DNA of 26,360 bases from a virus (IMGVR_UViG_3300010389_000108:1-26360); one strand, 5' to 3'; shown: positions 18,801 to 25,572, numbered from the stretch's first letter. Notes: generated by a model not told the origin, from the letters alone. Translations and numbers: made by a program.

Positions 18801-21800
18801 GTAAATTCTTACACTCAGGAAAGATATACATCAGATATTCCTGCTGTTCCAAATGGAACTCGTGTCACAGATCTTCTCGACTTCAGACCAAGAGTTTCTG
18901 AGTTTGATCCTAGTACAGCAACTGGATCTCCATTTGCATTTAGCAGCAGATCATATGAATCCAACTATCGATATGTAATTTCACCAGATGAAACTTCATT
19001 TATTGGATATAGTTACTACTTACCAAGAATTGATCTGGTAACTTTAAATCGTCTTGGTGAAATTGAAGTAGTTAAAGGGGAACCAAATGATAGTCCTCAG
19101 GCACCTGTTTTAGCAGACGATGCAATGGAGATTGCACAAATTAATCTCCCAGCATATCTTTATAATCCAGCAAAAGATCCAAAAATTCTTCTGCGTGATA
19201 ATAGAAGGTTTACGATGCGTGACATCGCTAAACTGGAAGAAAGAATTGAGAATCTTGAAGAAGTTACCAGTCTGACTTTACTTGAACTGAATGCAAAATC
19301 TATTGAAGTAACAGATGCAAATGGTCTCAACAGATTTAAGTCTGGATTTATTGTTAGTGATTTTAGAGATAAATCTCTTGCAGACCCAAGATACACCACA
19401 ATTGACGTAAGTAAAGAAGGTGCCACCGCAATTGCACCTATTGACTTCTGGTCAATGCAAGCAGAACTGGCACTTGATCCAGGTATTGATAGAAGCAAAA
19501 CTGATATCTCTCAAAACCTGAGATTACTTGATCCAAATATTCAAAAAACTGGTGATCTTTTAACTCTCAAATATGAAGAGGTTGAATGGATCAATCAACC
19601 ACATGCAACTAATGTAGAAAACGTCAACCCATTCAATGTTATTGTTTTCGTCGGCGGTATTGCACTCGACCCACAGTCCGATAATTGGGTAAGAACAATC
19701 TACATTGATGATCATAGAGTTGAATCAACTGGTGCCGAATGGGTACAAGAAGCAAAAGTAAATGTTGATGTTGATAAACAAACTGAATATGTTACTTACA
19801 GAAAAGGTGGCGGTAGAGGTGAGAAAAAGACAAAGGCATTTACTACAACAACTACAACTACAACAACAAAATATACACCAAAACTCACTGGACCTTCAAG
19901 AGAGTTTAACTACGTTGAAGATGTCAAGATTTCTGGAAATGTTGACCCATACATGCGTTCAAGAAACGTATACTTCAATGCAAATGGTCTGAGACCATAT
20001 ACAAAGCATTACCATTATCTCGATAGTCAACAAGTTGATATTGTACCAAAACTTTGCGAAATCAACATGGTATCTGGAACATTCCAGGTATTTGAAGATG
20101 CTGATATCTTCTATGGTGGAAGAAAAATTGGTCACATTAGAATTCAAAAACCAAATCACAAGTTTGGCGACACCAGTAGACCAGATATTGGTGCTGGATT
20201 AGGTTCTCCTGCCGTTTTGGTTGAAGAATATAGTGTTGATCCATATGATAGAACACGCCCAGCACCAGGAACTGCATATTCACCAACCTCAAAACTGATC
20301 AACTTTGGTGTAAGAGCACTTGCAAATAATGAAAAATATTATGGATACGTAACTTCTGGTGCAAGAGTTATTGGTAGATCTAGTGGTGCTATTGCAACAA
20401 TTACAAGAGCAGAATTGATCTCCGATAACTGGGGTGATATCGTTGCGAACTTCTTCTTCAGAGATCCAAATGGAAATCCACCACCACCAGTAAAGGTTAA
20501 GAGTGGAACTAAGACTGTAAAAGTCACTGCGGTTCCACCTGGTGTTACTCCACTTCCAGGATCGACAGTATTTGCTAGTGAGGCACTTGGTACTTATAGT
20601 GGTTCTGGAACTATTCTGAAGCAAGAAACAAGTCGCGTTTCTGTTAGAAATCCACCCAAACCAGCAGCAAAACCAACGGAGGTCAGTGTTAAGGTTAAAG
20701 CACCTCACAGAGATCCTCTTGCACAATCATTCACTGTTGATGGCAGAGGTGCCTTCCTCACATCGTTTGATCTTTACTTTGCAACCAAAGATCCCGGTGC
20801 AAAGATCTATATTGAACTTAGAACAGTCGAACTTGGAACTCCAACATCATTCTTGGTTCAGGACTTTACACAAATTGCTTTAAGTCCAGATAATATCAAT
20901 ATCAATGAAGCAAATCCATTTGAACCAGTTCCAACAAACATTAAGTTCCCATCTCCAGTTTATCTTGAAGCAGATAAAGAATATGCAATTGTGATTCTTT
21001 CACCGGCATCTGATGGTTATGAGATGTGGACTGCCACAATGGGACAGAAGACAGTTAGAACTCAAAATCTTCCCGATGTTCAGAATGTTGTTGTTACTAA
21101 GCAATACATTGGCGGTTCTCTCTTTAAGTCTCAAAATGGTACAATTTGGACACCAAGTCAATATCAAGACTTGACATTCAAACTTTATAAAGCGAAGTTT
21201 GTTCCTTCTGGAACAGTTACTTTCTATAACTCAGATATTACTCCAAATGGTGGAAATGTTTCCAAACTTGTAGATAATCCTATTGAAGGTCTACCAAGAA
21301 AGTTAAAGGTTGGAGTTACTGGTGTAAATGCATCAGATATTTCAAACATTGTACCTGGAAGGAAAATTGGTCAAGGATCAAGTCCAAGCGTAACTGGTAT
21401 TGTTGAAAATCTTGGTGGTTCTATTGGAGTTGCCACTGTAATCACCGAGGGTAGTCAATATCCAGGTGGAACTCATACAACGGTTAACTTGTTCTCTATT
21501 TCTGGAAAAGGAACGGGAGCACAAGGAACAATAACTGTAAATGGAAGTGGAAATCTTTCAGTCACAATAACATCTTCTGGTAGTGGATATGTAAATGGCG
21601 AAGTTCTTGGTATTACTACTGCCGATATTGGTGGTGGTTCTGGTGCAAGAATTAGCGTTCAGCAAAGAAACAACACCTTTGATACAATCTACCTGACTAA
21701 TGTTCAGGGAGAAAACTTTACTAACTCATCTACTGTTGTTTTCTATACCGATCAAAATGATGAAGGCACAAGGACAAATGCAAATGCATCTGTAAGTGGG

Positions 21801-23177
21801 ACTTCAAGTCTTATTGATGACAAATTCTCTGGAAATGTTTTCAGAGTCAAGCAATATAACCATGCACACCATGGTGGAAACAATAAGATTGAAATTACAA
21901 ACATTCTTCCAGACAGAGAAAAAGTTGCACTCACTGCCGATTTCGGATTGAATGACACAACAGTTTCTGTTGCAAATACAACTCCATTCGCTACATTTGA
22001 AGGAATTACAACAACTCGTGGATATGCACTTATCCAAAATGAAGTTATTTCTTACAGCAATATTACCGCTGGTTCTGGTGGGGCAGGAACTCTCACTATC
22101 GATTCAAGAAACTTGAACAATACTGTTAAGAGCACTCACCCATCATCTGACTTTATCCAACCATATGAAGTAAATGGTGTTTCTCTCATGAGAATCAACA
22201 AGACTCATGATATTCCAGCAACATATTATAGAGAAGAATCTTCTAACCTTGATAACTATTACTTAGAGTTTGATAGATCTTCACCAGTCAACAGATCTTC
22301 TGGGTCTTCGATGATTAACTTTGAAGCACAGAAGGGATTTGGTGGAAATACTGTTGGAATTTCACAAAACCACCAGTTCAGTTCTATTGAACCAGTATTT
22401 AACTTGATTACTCCTGGTAGAGGAACTGCTGCCAGTGCTCGTATCAGAACAATTTCTGGAACAAGTGCTGGTGGAAATGAAACATCGTTCCTTGATCAAG
22501 GATTTGAACCAGTTCCTCTGAATAGAGTTCTTCACTTCCGCACACCTAGAATGGTTGCATCAAGAGTTAATGAACTTACTAGACTGACTGATCTTCCATC
22601 AAACAAATCTCTCACGATGAGTGTTGATTTTAGAACGGAAAATGAGAATCTCTCACCCGTAATGGACATTCAGAATGCTACCTTTGTTCTTGGTAGAAAT
22701 AAGTCCAACAAACCTGTTGAGGACTATGTAACTGATAGCAGATCAAATGAGGTAAATAGTGATCCTCATGGTGCAGTATTTGTTACCAGAATGACTGGAT
22801 TGCAACAACCAGCAACAAGTCTTAGAGTTATCATCGGTGCAAATAGACAGGAAGATGCTGATTTCAGAGTATTCTATAAACTCTTTAAAGCAGACTCTAC
22901 GGAAATCACACAGAAATTCGTTCCTTTCCCTGGATATGATAATATGAAGGATACTGATGGCGATGGATTTGGTGATGAAGTAATTGATCCAAATAAGAAC
23001 AGTGGTCGTGCTGATGCATTTGTTGCTCCCAATAACAGCAAATCATTCTCGGAATATCAATTTACAGCAAACAATTTGGATCAGTTTGATGCTTTTGTTA
23101 TTAAAGTTGTTCTTTCTTCCAAGAATGAATCAACACCAGTTAAGTTGAAGGATTTCAGAGCAATTGCTCTTGCATAA
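15819..23177 (+). CDS. Large baseplate/tail structural protein with DUF4815-type N-terminus (2452 aa)
   Basis: The N-terminus (NVSPYYDDFDKDDNFYRVLF, then KPGHPVQARELTGLQSILQN) is the hallmark of the DUF4815 phage structural family as I remember it; it occurs just after gp8 in cyanomyoviruses. In T4 gp9 and gp10 follow gp8, so this protein may fill that peripheral wedge role; that is inference. Landmarks in order: SGA modules near residues 103, 497, 881 and 1516; a short coiled coil MRDIAKLEERIENLEEVTSL (from about 1132); DANGLNRFKSGFIVSDF (about 1167-1183); a basic Gly-rich linker and nine-threonine run (1342-1350); DPYMRSRNVYFNANGLRP (about 1376); DPLAQSFTVDGRGAFLTSFD (about 1632), opening a jelly-roll-like region; Gly-x-Gly-Tyr units near 1918; a calcium-loop-like DTDGDGFGDE (2378-2387); and the C-terminus LKDFRAIALA. 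About four cysteines occur. The start is 3 nt after gp8, with no clear Shine-Dalgarno. Structural protein: confident. Exact role: not. Confidence 0.88.
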   Translation: MPQKTNLNVSPYYDDFDKDDNFYRVLFKPGHPVQARELTGLQSILQNQIESFGSHIFKEGSMVIPGGVTCDNTFTTVKVNPDHLGIDITVYLDAIVGANNGKGAKVRGQSSGIVGTLKGYLLPPEEGVEEITLFVKYRDGADDGESVEFSDGEILILEENVTYGNTTLNSGDTVLNVFSVNATATGYAVGVAQGVYFIRGVFVDVPTSQIVLDPYDVNPSYRVGFDIVEEIVNSDEDPSLNDNAKGFTNYAAPGADRLKISVKLAKKQLTDFEDTNFVELVKIDQGEIKKLQDKTEYSIIKDYFAKRTFEESGNYAIDPFKVDVVNSLNNETGNGGLYREGQKTEQGNIPNDDLMCVRVSSGTAYVKGFDIDLVGSSIVDVQKPRTTKKVNGALVPFAMGSLLKVNNVFGVPYINIGAPTGSGDNVIELYNRRRNTSTTNAGTGLKIGDARVYWYGVSDAPYSGATTEWDLYLYDIQTYTTLYLGREYSTSDVPLTSFVRGLSSGATGYLASKPNAGAFSLSQTSGTFLVGESVIINEREEYKAGIKAINAYTVEDIKSVWQNSDTLNTSLQTDFIADAVLYQTMPPQFSITDKLTVSGGNTGAVPGRFFNAVTGIKTEAIIAYQTGGQTDPNFNRITSIAANGTSISIAALDSSVSGVARADVDNGDSVFRIMVPKISGVEASGLYSELPESNIASVDLAQSDLTITKQITGRSTNGSGELTITTSDALDASAGITSVFFEAFDAERYSVHYSNGTTENLTSDQFTLGEGGSSITLTNLNATETNVTVITTLKKQSVTNKSKNLTRSKQISVTRTSGVSTATGLSTSNYYGLRVEDDEISLNVPDVVSIRAIYESTDTSAPVLDRLTFATGLGLDTNAIVGEKIVGQNSRAIAQVVNKTSTTIDFVYLNEDNFEIGETVKFKESAISAIIQDVRNGSYVDRTKNYILDKGHKNQYCDYSRIRRIQGGAVPSKRLLIILDHYKVASGNSGDIFTVNSYTQERYTSDIPAVPNGTRVTDLLDFRPRVSEFDPSTATGSPFAFSSRSYESNYRYVISPDETSFIGYSYYLPRIDLVTLNRLGEIEVVKGEPNDSPQAPVLADDAMEIAQINLPAYLYNPAKDPKILLRDNRRFTMRDIAKLEERIENLEEVTSLTLLELNAKSIEVTDANGLNRFKSGFIVSDFRDKSLADPRYTTIDVSKEGATAIAPIDFWSMQAELALDPGIDRSKTDISQNLRLLDPNIQKTGDLLTLKYEEVEWINQPHATNVENVNPFNVIVFVGGIALDPQSDNWVRTIYIDDHRVESTGAEWVQEAKVNVDVDKQTEYVTYRKGGGRGEKKTKAFTTTTTTTTTKYTPKLTGPSREFNYVEDVKISGNVDPYMRSRNVYFNANGLRPYTKHYHYLDSQQVDIVPKLCEINMVSGTFQVFEDADIFYGGRKIGHIRIQKPNHKFGDTSRPDIGAGLGSPAVLVEEYSVDPYDRTRPAPGTAYSPTSKLINFGVRALANNEKYYGYVTSGARVIGRSSGAIATITRAELISDNWGDIVANFFFRDPNGNPPPPVKVKSGTKTVKVTAVPPGVTPLPGSTVFASEALGTYSGSGTILKQETSRVSVRNPPKPAAKPTEVSVKVKAPHRDPLAQSFTVDGRGAFLTSFDLYFATKDPGAKIYIELRTVELGTPTSFLVQDFTQIALSPDNININEANPFEPVPTNIKFPSPVYLEADKEYAIVILSPASDGYEMWTATMGQKTVRTQNLPDVQNVVVTKQYIGGSLFKSQNGTIWTPSQYQDLTFKLYKAKFVPSGTVTFYNSDITPNGGNVSKLVDNPIEGLPRKLKVGVTGVNASDISNIVPGRKIGQGSSPSVTGIVENLGGSIGVATVITEGSQYPGGTHTTVNLFSISGKGTGAQGTITVNGSGNLSVTITSSGSGYVNGEVLGITTADIGGGSGARISVQQRNNTFDTIYLTNVQGENFTNSSTVVFYTDQNDEGTRTNANASVSGTSSLIDDKFSGNVFRVKQYNHAHHGGNNKIEITNILPDREKVALTADFGLNDTTVSVANTTPFATFEGITTTRGYALIQNEVISYSNITAGSGGAGTLTIDSRNLNNTVKSTHPSSDFIQPYEVNGVSLMRINKTHDIPATYYREESSNLDNYYLEFDRSSPVNRSSGSSMINFEAQKGFGGNTVGISQNHQFSSIEPVFNLITPGRGTAASARIRTISGTSAGGNETSFLDQGFEPVPLNRVLHFRTPRMVASRVNELTRLTDLPSNKSLTMSVDFRTENENLSPVMDIQNATFVLGRNKSNKPVEDYVTDSRSNEVNSDPHGAVFVTRMTGLQQPATSLRVIIGANRQEDADFRVFYKLFKADSTEITQKFVPFPGYDNMKDTDGDGFGDEVIDPNKNSGRADAFVAPNNSKSFSEYQFTANNLDQFDAFVIKVVLSSKNESTPVKLKDFRAIALA
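19842..19868 (+). repeat. ACN triplet run encoding nine consecutive threonines
   Basis: Nine codons ACT/ACA in a row encode Thr 1342-1350 of the 2452-residue protein. They follow a basic linker GGGRGEKKTKAF and precede KYTPKLTGPSREF. Units are multiples of three, so changes in copy number would lengthen or shorten a linker without a frameshift. It probably marks a flexible junction between the N-terminal half and the C-terminal domains. Confidence 0.85.
22950..22979 (+). other. Calcium-loop-like DTDGDGFGDE motif
   Basis: Residues 2378-2387 of the 2452-residue protein read DTDGDGFGDE, followed by VIDPNKNSGRADAF. This matches the DxDxDGxxDx pattern of thrombospondin type 3, dockerin and EF-hand-like calcium loops. 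Only one copy is present, near the C-terminus, so it is a candidate ion site, not a demonstrated one. Confidence 0.5.
23148..23170 (+). promoter_or_regulatory. Distant Shine-Dalgarno plus palindrome before the gene at 23179
   Basis: AAGGA at 23148-23152 is the only Shine-Dalgarno candidate for the ATG at 23179, but it is 26 nt away. Between them lies a perfect 14-nt palindrome AGAGCAATTGCTCT (23157-23170), able to form a 5-bp stem with an AATT loop. Folding would shorten the effective spacing to about 12 nt. T4 gene 38 is known for such a hairpin-shortened spacing. All of this lies within the end of the upstream coding region. Confidence 0.4.
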
Positions 23178-23178
23178 A

Positions 23179-23406
23179 ATGAACATTGATGACGAAGATT
23201 TGATACCAGTCGAAGGGCACAGTAACCTGTTTAGGGACAGGTTTACTGGTGCCATCGTTAATACAGACAAATCTGCTTATGCGAATTATATTAGAATGAA
23301 AGAACAAAAGCAGAGAGAAAAGGATGAACTAAATCAACTTAAAAGTGACATTGAAGAAATCAAATCTCTATTAAAGGAGCTTACTAATGGATCCAGACAA
23401 AATTGA
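23179..23406 (+). CDS. Small conserved cyanophage-type protein (75 aa), unknown function
   Basis: The protein begins MNIDDEDLIPVEGHSNLFRD and has two visible parts: an N-terminal 35 residues with the recognisable phrase VEGHSNLFRDRFTGAIVNTD, and a charged helical C-terminal half (from KEQKQREKDELNQLKSDIEE) with heptad-like spacing, probably a coiled coil. I recognise the VEGHSNL...GAIVNTD phrase as recurring in small proteins of T4-like marine phages beside structural genes, but no function is known to me. The ATG at 23179 is chosen over the in-frame TTG at 23164, because the latter would read through the stop region of the preceding gene and add five residues of no family character. The gene starts 1 nt after the upstream stop and overlaps the next gene by 20 nt. 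Confidence 0.8.
   Translation: MNIDDEDLIPVEGHSNLFRDRFTGAIVNTDKSAYANYIRMKEQKQREKDELNQLKSDIEEIKSLLKELTNGSRQN
23373..23379 (+). promoter_or_regulatory. Strong ribosome binding site deciding the start at 23387
   Basis: AAAGGAG lies 7 nt before the ATG at 23387, inside the coding region of the preceding gene. It is the strongest Shine-Dalgarno in the window with ideal spacing, and it supports the short overlapping gene that follows. Confidence 0.8.
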
Positions 23407-23566
23407 ATTAGAAAATCTCAGCAAAAGTTTTGAGTATTTTAAATTAGCATCTGCGGTTGATGAGTGCAAATCTATCGATGAGTTGAAAAATATTACAAAA
23501 TCATACATCAAACTTTATTTGAAGCAACAAGAAGTCGTCTCTGGATTGGGACTTCAAGGAATATAA
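23387..23566 (+). CDS. Small acidic helical protein (59 aa), unknown function
   Basis: The reading frame gives MDPDKIELENLSKSFEYFKL at the N-terminus and a C-terminus IKLYLKQQEVVSGLGLQGI. It has the composition of an all-helical protein, with one cysteine and no membrane segment. Evidence that it is real: a strong AAAGGAG site at ideal spacing, a 20-nt overlap with the preceding gene typical of coupled phage genes, and otherwise unexplained coding space between 23407 and 23597. The segment ELENLSKSFEYFK resembles small proteins I associate with T4-like cyanophages, but I cannot assign a function. The stop codon region (23562-23569) doubles as the late promoter for the next gene. Confidence 0.8.
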   Translation: MDPDKIELENLSKSFEYFKLASAVDECKSIDELKNITKSYIKLYLKQQEVVSGLGLQGI

Positions 23567-23569
23567 ATA
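23562..23569 (+). promoter_or_regulatory. Late promoter (perfect TATAAATA) overlapping the stop of the 59-aa gene
   Basis: A perfect TATAAATA spans the last codon and TAA stop of the preceding gene. By the T4 rule transcription would start near 23575 and give a 23-nt leader to the ATG at 23598. It would drive the 75-residue, 580-residue and 64-residue genes and gp13, which follow with gaps of only 1 to 3 nt. The leader has no clear Shine-Dalgarno. Confidence 0.75.
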
Positions 23570-23597
23570 TTTCTACATCCTGAACTGTATACTATAA

Positions 23598-23825
23598 ATG
23601 GCTGAAATTAAAGTCAGAGTAGGTCAACAACCGGCAGTAAAAGTAATATCTTCTCTTGCAGGTGCCCAGGGTCTCTCTTTGGCGGAACTCAGTGATGTTA
23701 GTGCTACTAACTTGCAGAATGGTATGGTGCTTGTTTACAACAGCAGCATTAGAAAGTGGGAAGCAACTCTTACCCTGACGCCAGGTGCAACGCAGAATTT
23801 AGACATCAACGGAGGAAATTTCTGA
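23598..23825 (+). CDS. Small fibre-like structural protein (75 aa)
   Basis: The protein starts MAEIKVRVGQQPAVKVISSL and contains LAELSDVSATNLQNGMVLVY followed by NSSIRKWEA. This is the L-x-D-V...NG-x-x-L-x-Y-N...K-W unit that recurs in phage tail-fibre proteins, so it is probably a small virion component or a chain that trimerises with a fibre. Its C-terminus, NLDINGGNF, is nearly the same as that of the following 580-residue protein (STLDGGNF), suggesting a shared assembly or contact motif. It is the first gene after the TATAAATA at 23562, lacks a visible Shine-Dalgarno, and ends 1 nt before the next ATG. Virion association is inferred. Confidence 0.75.
   Translation: MAEIKVRVGQQPAVKVISSLAGAQGLSLAELSDVSATNLQNGMVLVYNSSIRKWEATLTLTPGATQNLDINGGNF
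23811..23825 (+). promoter_or_regulatory. Dual-purpose GGAGGAAATTTCTGA: C-terminus codons plus ribosome binding site
   Basis: These 15 bases encode Gly-Gly-Asn-Phe-stop of the 75-residue protein. The GGAGG at 23811-23815 also lies 11 nt before the ATG at 23827 and is its only Shine-Dalgarno. An almost identical sequence does the same job at 25555-25569. Confidence 0.65.
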
Positions 23826-23826
23826 C

Positions 23827-25569
23827 ATGGCAAGTATTATTAGGATTAAAAGATCCTCAGGTACTAGCAAACCAGCCAGTTTACAATGGGGTGAATTTGG
23901 TTACGTAACTGGTATTGGTAGTTACGGAGGACTCAATCAATACAAGGATAGAATTTTCCTTGGAGATGATGGTACAAATGCCAATCCAGTTGGTGGTTAC
24001 TACTACACCTCCATGATGGAGCACCAACCAGGTGCTATTGATGGAATTTCTAATACAAGAAATCAAGATAACGGCGTGGTTGCCGTTATGGCACCAGCAA
24101 CAAACTCAGGTTTAGGTGGTGCTTCTTCTCTCAAAGTTGATCAGTGGAACGTAGATAATTTAAGAATTGATTTAAATACAATCTCATCAACAGATACTGA
24201 TGGTGATATAAATTTAGATCCAAATGGTATTGGTAGCGTAAGACTTCCAGATAATACATACCTGACATTTGGTGATGATGATAACGTAGGAATGCGTTAT
24301 GATGAAGCAAATGATGATAGATTTGAAATCGAAGGTGCCGATTGGTTCTTCGATGGTGGAGTACAAATTACAATCAATGATTCAACAGAATCAACAACCA
24401 AAGATAATGGTGCTTTGGTTGTTGAAGGTGGTGTTGGCATCGAGAAGAATCTCAATGTTGGTGGAGATCTCCATATAGATGGAGTATCAATATTTGATTC
24501 TATCAAAATTTCTGATAATGTAATTTCGACTATAAATGATGGAACCAATACTCTTTACATCGATCCATATCCCGATGGATTGAGTAATGAAGGTACTGTC
24601 ATCATTAAAGGTGACTTACAAGTTGATGGAACAACTACTCAAGTAAATTCCACAACAGCAACAGTCAATGATCCAATCATTCATCTTGGTGATGTAACAA
24701 GTGTTAGAACTGTAACAGAAACTGTTGTTTCTGGTGTAAGTACAATTCGTTTAGATTCTATCGTCGGAATCAACACTGGTGATATCATCAGTGGCAATGC
24801 TGGGTTAAACGCAGGTGCGGCAAACACTGTCACATCTTACGATACATCCAATAAGATTATTACGTTAACTGATGCAACCATTTCTGGAATTGCAACTACT
24901 ACACAGTTAACCATTACTCACGCATATGACACCAATACTGATAGGGGTGTTTCTTATTCGTACAATACTAGCAGTGGAACTAGCAACAATAAGATTGGTT
25001 TCTTTGGTTTAGACGATAGTTCTATTGCAAGCAGCACCGCTGATGCCGATAATCATGGCACACATGCTGATGACAGCAGAAGATGGACGTACATCCCAGA
25101 TGCTGGCATTACAAATAGTGTTGTAAGCGGAACCAAAGGTTTCTTAGACGTTAAGGGTCTTTACTATCAATCTGGTGATTATGAATTAGGTGGTGTTGTA
25201 TACTTCGATAGTGAAGGTTTACAGAGATCAACAAATGCAGTTGCATCACCTGTAATTACTTCTAAGCAGATTTTAACTGCTGTCACCAAGAATACATTAT
25301 CTCTCGGTAGTGCAATTTCTGCAAGTGCTGGTGATATTATCAGACAGGATTCTAGTGGTGCCTATGGTGTCGTAGAAACAACCGTATCTTCTTCAACCAC
25401 AGTCGATTTGATTGGAGTTGAAGGTACATTCAGTACAGCATACAACCTCAGAAGAGAGGGTCAAAATGGATTTATTGAAGATCTTTCTTCAATACCAAGC
25501 GGTGGTGTTACTGTAATATATACTAATAAACCACAGTGGACTTCGACATTGGATGGAGGTAATTTCTGA
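23827..25569 (+). CDS. Fibre or whisker-like virion structural protein (580 aa)
   Basis: The N-terminus MASIIRIKRSSGTSKPASLQ followed by WGEFGYVTG and DRIFLGDDGT fits the 'KRS...P...L..GELA...LYxGDG' opening common to phage fibre proteins. Residues about 185-300 carry KDNGALVVEGGVGIEKNLNV, GGDLHIDG, IIKGDLQVDGTTTQVNST and NDPIIHLGD, a beta-helical, fibre-type stretch widespread in T4-like marine phages. Residues about 501-547 hold an SGA module (RQDSSGAYGVVETTV, then GTFSTAYNL) shared with the large proteins upstream. The C-terminus is STLDGGNF, echoing the preceding small protein. No intramolecular chaperone or enzyme motif is seen. In T4 this position, just before gp13, is occupied by gp12 and fibritin; a collar or fibre role is therefore plausible but inferred. 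The gene is 3 nt before the next ATG. Confidence 0.82.
   Translation: MASIIRIKRSSGTSKPASLQWGEFGYVTGIGSYGGLNQYKDRIFLGDDGTNANPVGGYYYTSMMEHQPGAIDGISNTRNQDNGVVAVMAPATNSGLGGASSLKVDQWNVDNLRIDLNTISSTDTDGDINLDPNGIGSVRLPDNTYLTFGDDDNVGMRYDEANDDRFEIEGADWFFDGGVQITINDSTESTTKDNGALVVEGGVGIEKNLNVGGDLHIDGVSIFDSIKISDNVISTINDGTNTLYIDPYPDGLSNEGTVIIKGDLQVDGTTTQVNSTTATVNDPIIHLGDVTSVRTVTETVVSGVSTIRLDSIVGINTGDIISGNAGLNAGAANTVTSYDTSNKIITLTDATISGIATTTQLTITHAYDTNTDRGVSYSYNTSSGTSNNKIGFFGLDDSSIASSTADADNHGTHADDSRRWTYIPDAGITNSVVSGTKGFLDVKGLYYQSGDYELGGVVYFDSEGLQRSTNAVASPVITSKQILTAVTKNTLSLGSAISASAGDIIRQDSSGAYGVVETTVSSSTTVDLIGVEGTFSTAYNLRREGQNGFIEDLSSIPSGGVTVIYTNKPQWTSTLDGGNF
25555..25569 (+). promoter_or_regulatory. Second dual-purpose GGAGGTAATTTCTGA
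   Basis: The last codons Gly-Gly-Asn-Phe-stop of the 580-residue protein contain GGAGG, 13 nt before the ATG at 25573. It differs at one base from the copy at 23811-23825. The spacing is on the long side, but no better Shine-Dalgarno is present. Confidence 0.55.
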
Positions 25570-25572
25570 TAA

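Noticed and set aside
19160-19498. 112-codon open frame on the - strand
   Set aside because: It is opposite the conserved coiled-coil and DANGLNRF part of the 2452-residue gene; low-complexity Ser/Leu-rich product with no support.
19990-20030. HYHY in the 2452-residue protein as a YHYH domain
   Set aside because: The four letters occur by chance in the DPYMRSRNVYF block; the GWAYDGNPIYGPYG and LDDHNG parts of the real YHYH domain are absent.
20289-20726. 145-codon open frame on the - strand
   Set aside because: It is a shadow of the 2452-residue gene, rich in Cys, Trp and Ser from reverse reading of Gly/Pro/Thr codons, with no promoter or ribosome binding site.
23164-23178. TTG at 23164 as the start of the 75-aa gene
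   Set aside because: It would overlap the end of the upstream gene, adds MLLHK with no family character, and an ATG follows at 23179, 1 nt after the upstream stop.
23593-23600. TATAAATG as a second late promoter
   Set aside because: It overlaps the ATG at 23598, and transcription from it would begin after that start codon. The last base departs from consensus and a perfect TATAAATA lies 31 nt upstream.
24531-24538. TATAAATG inside the 580-residue gene as a promoter
   Set aside because: Last base mismatch, and it is over 1 kb from the next gene start, so no gene would use it sensibly.
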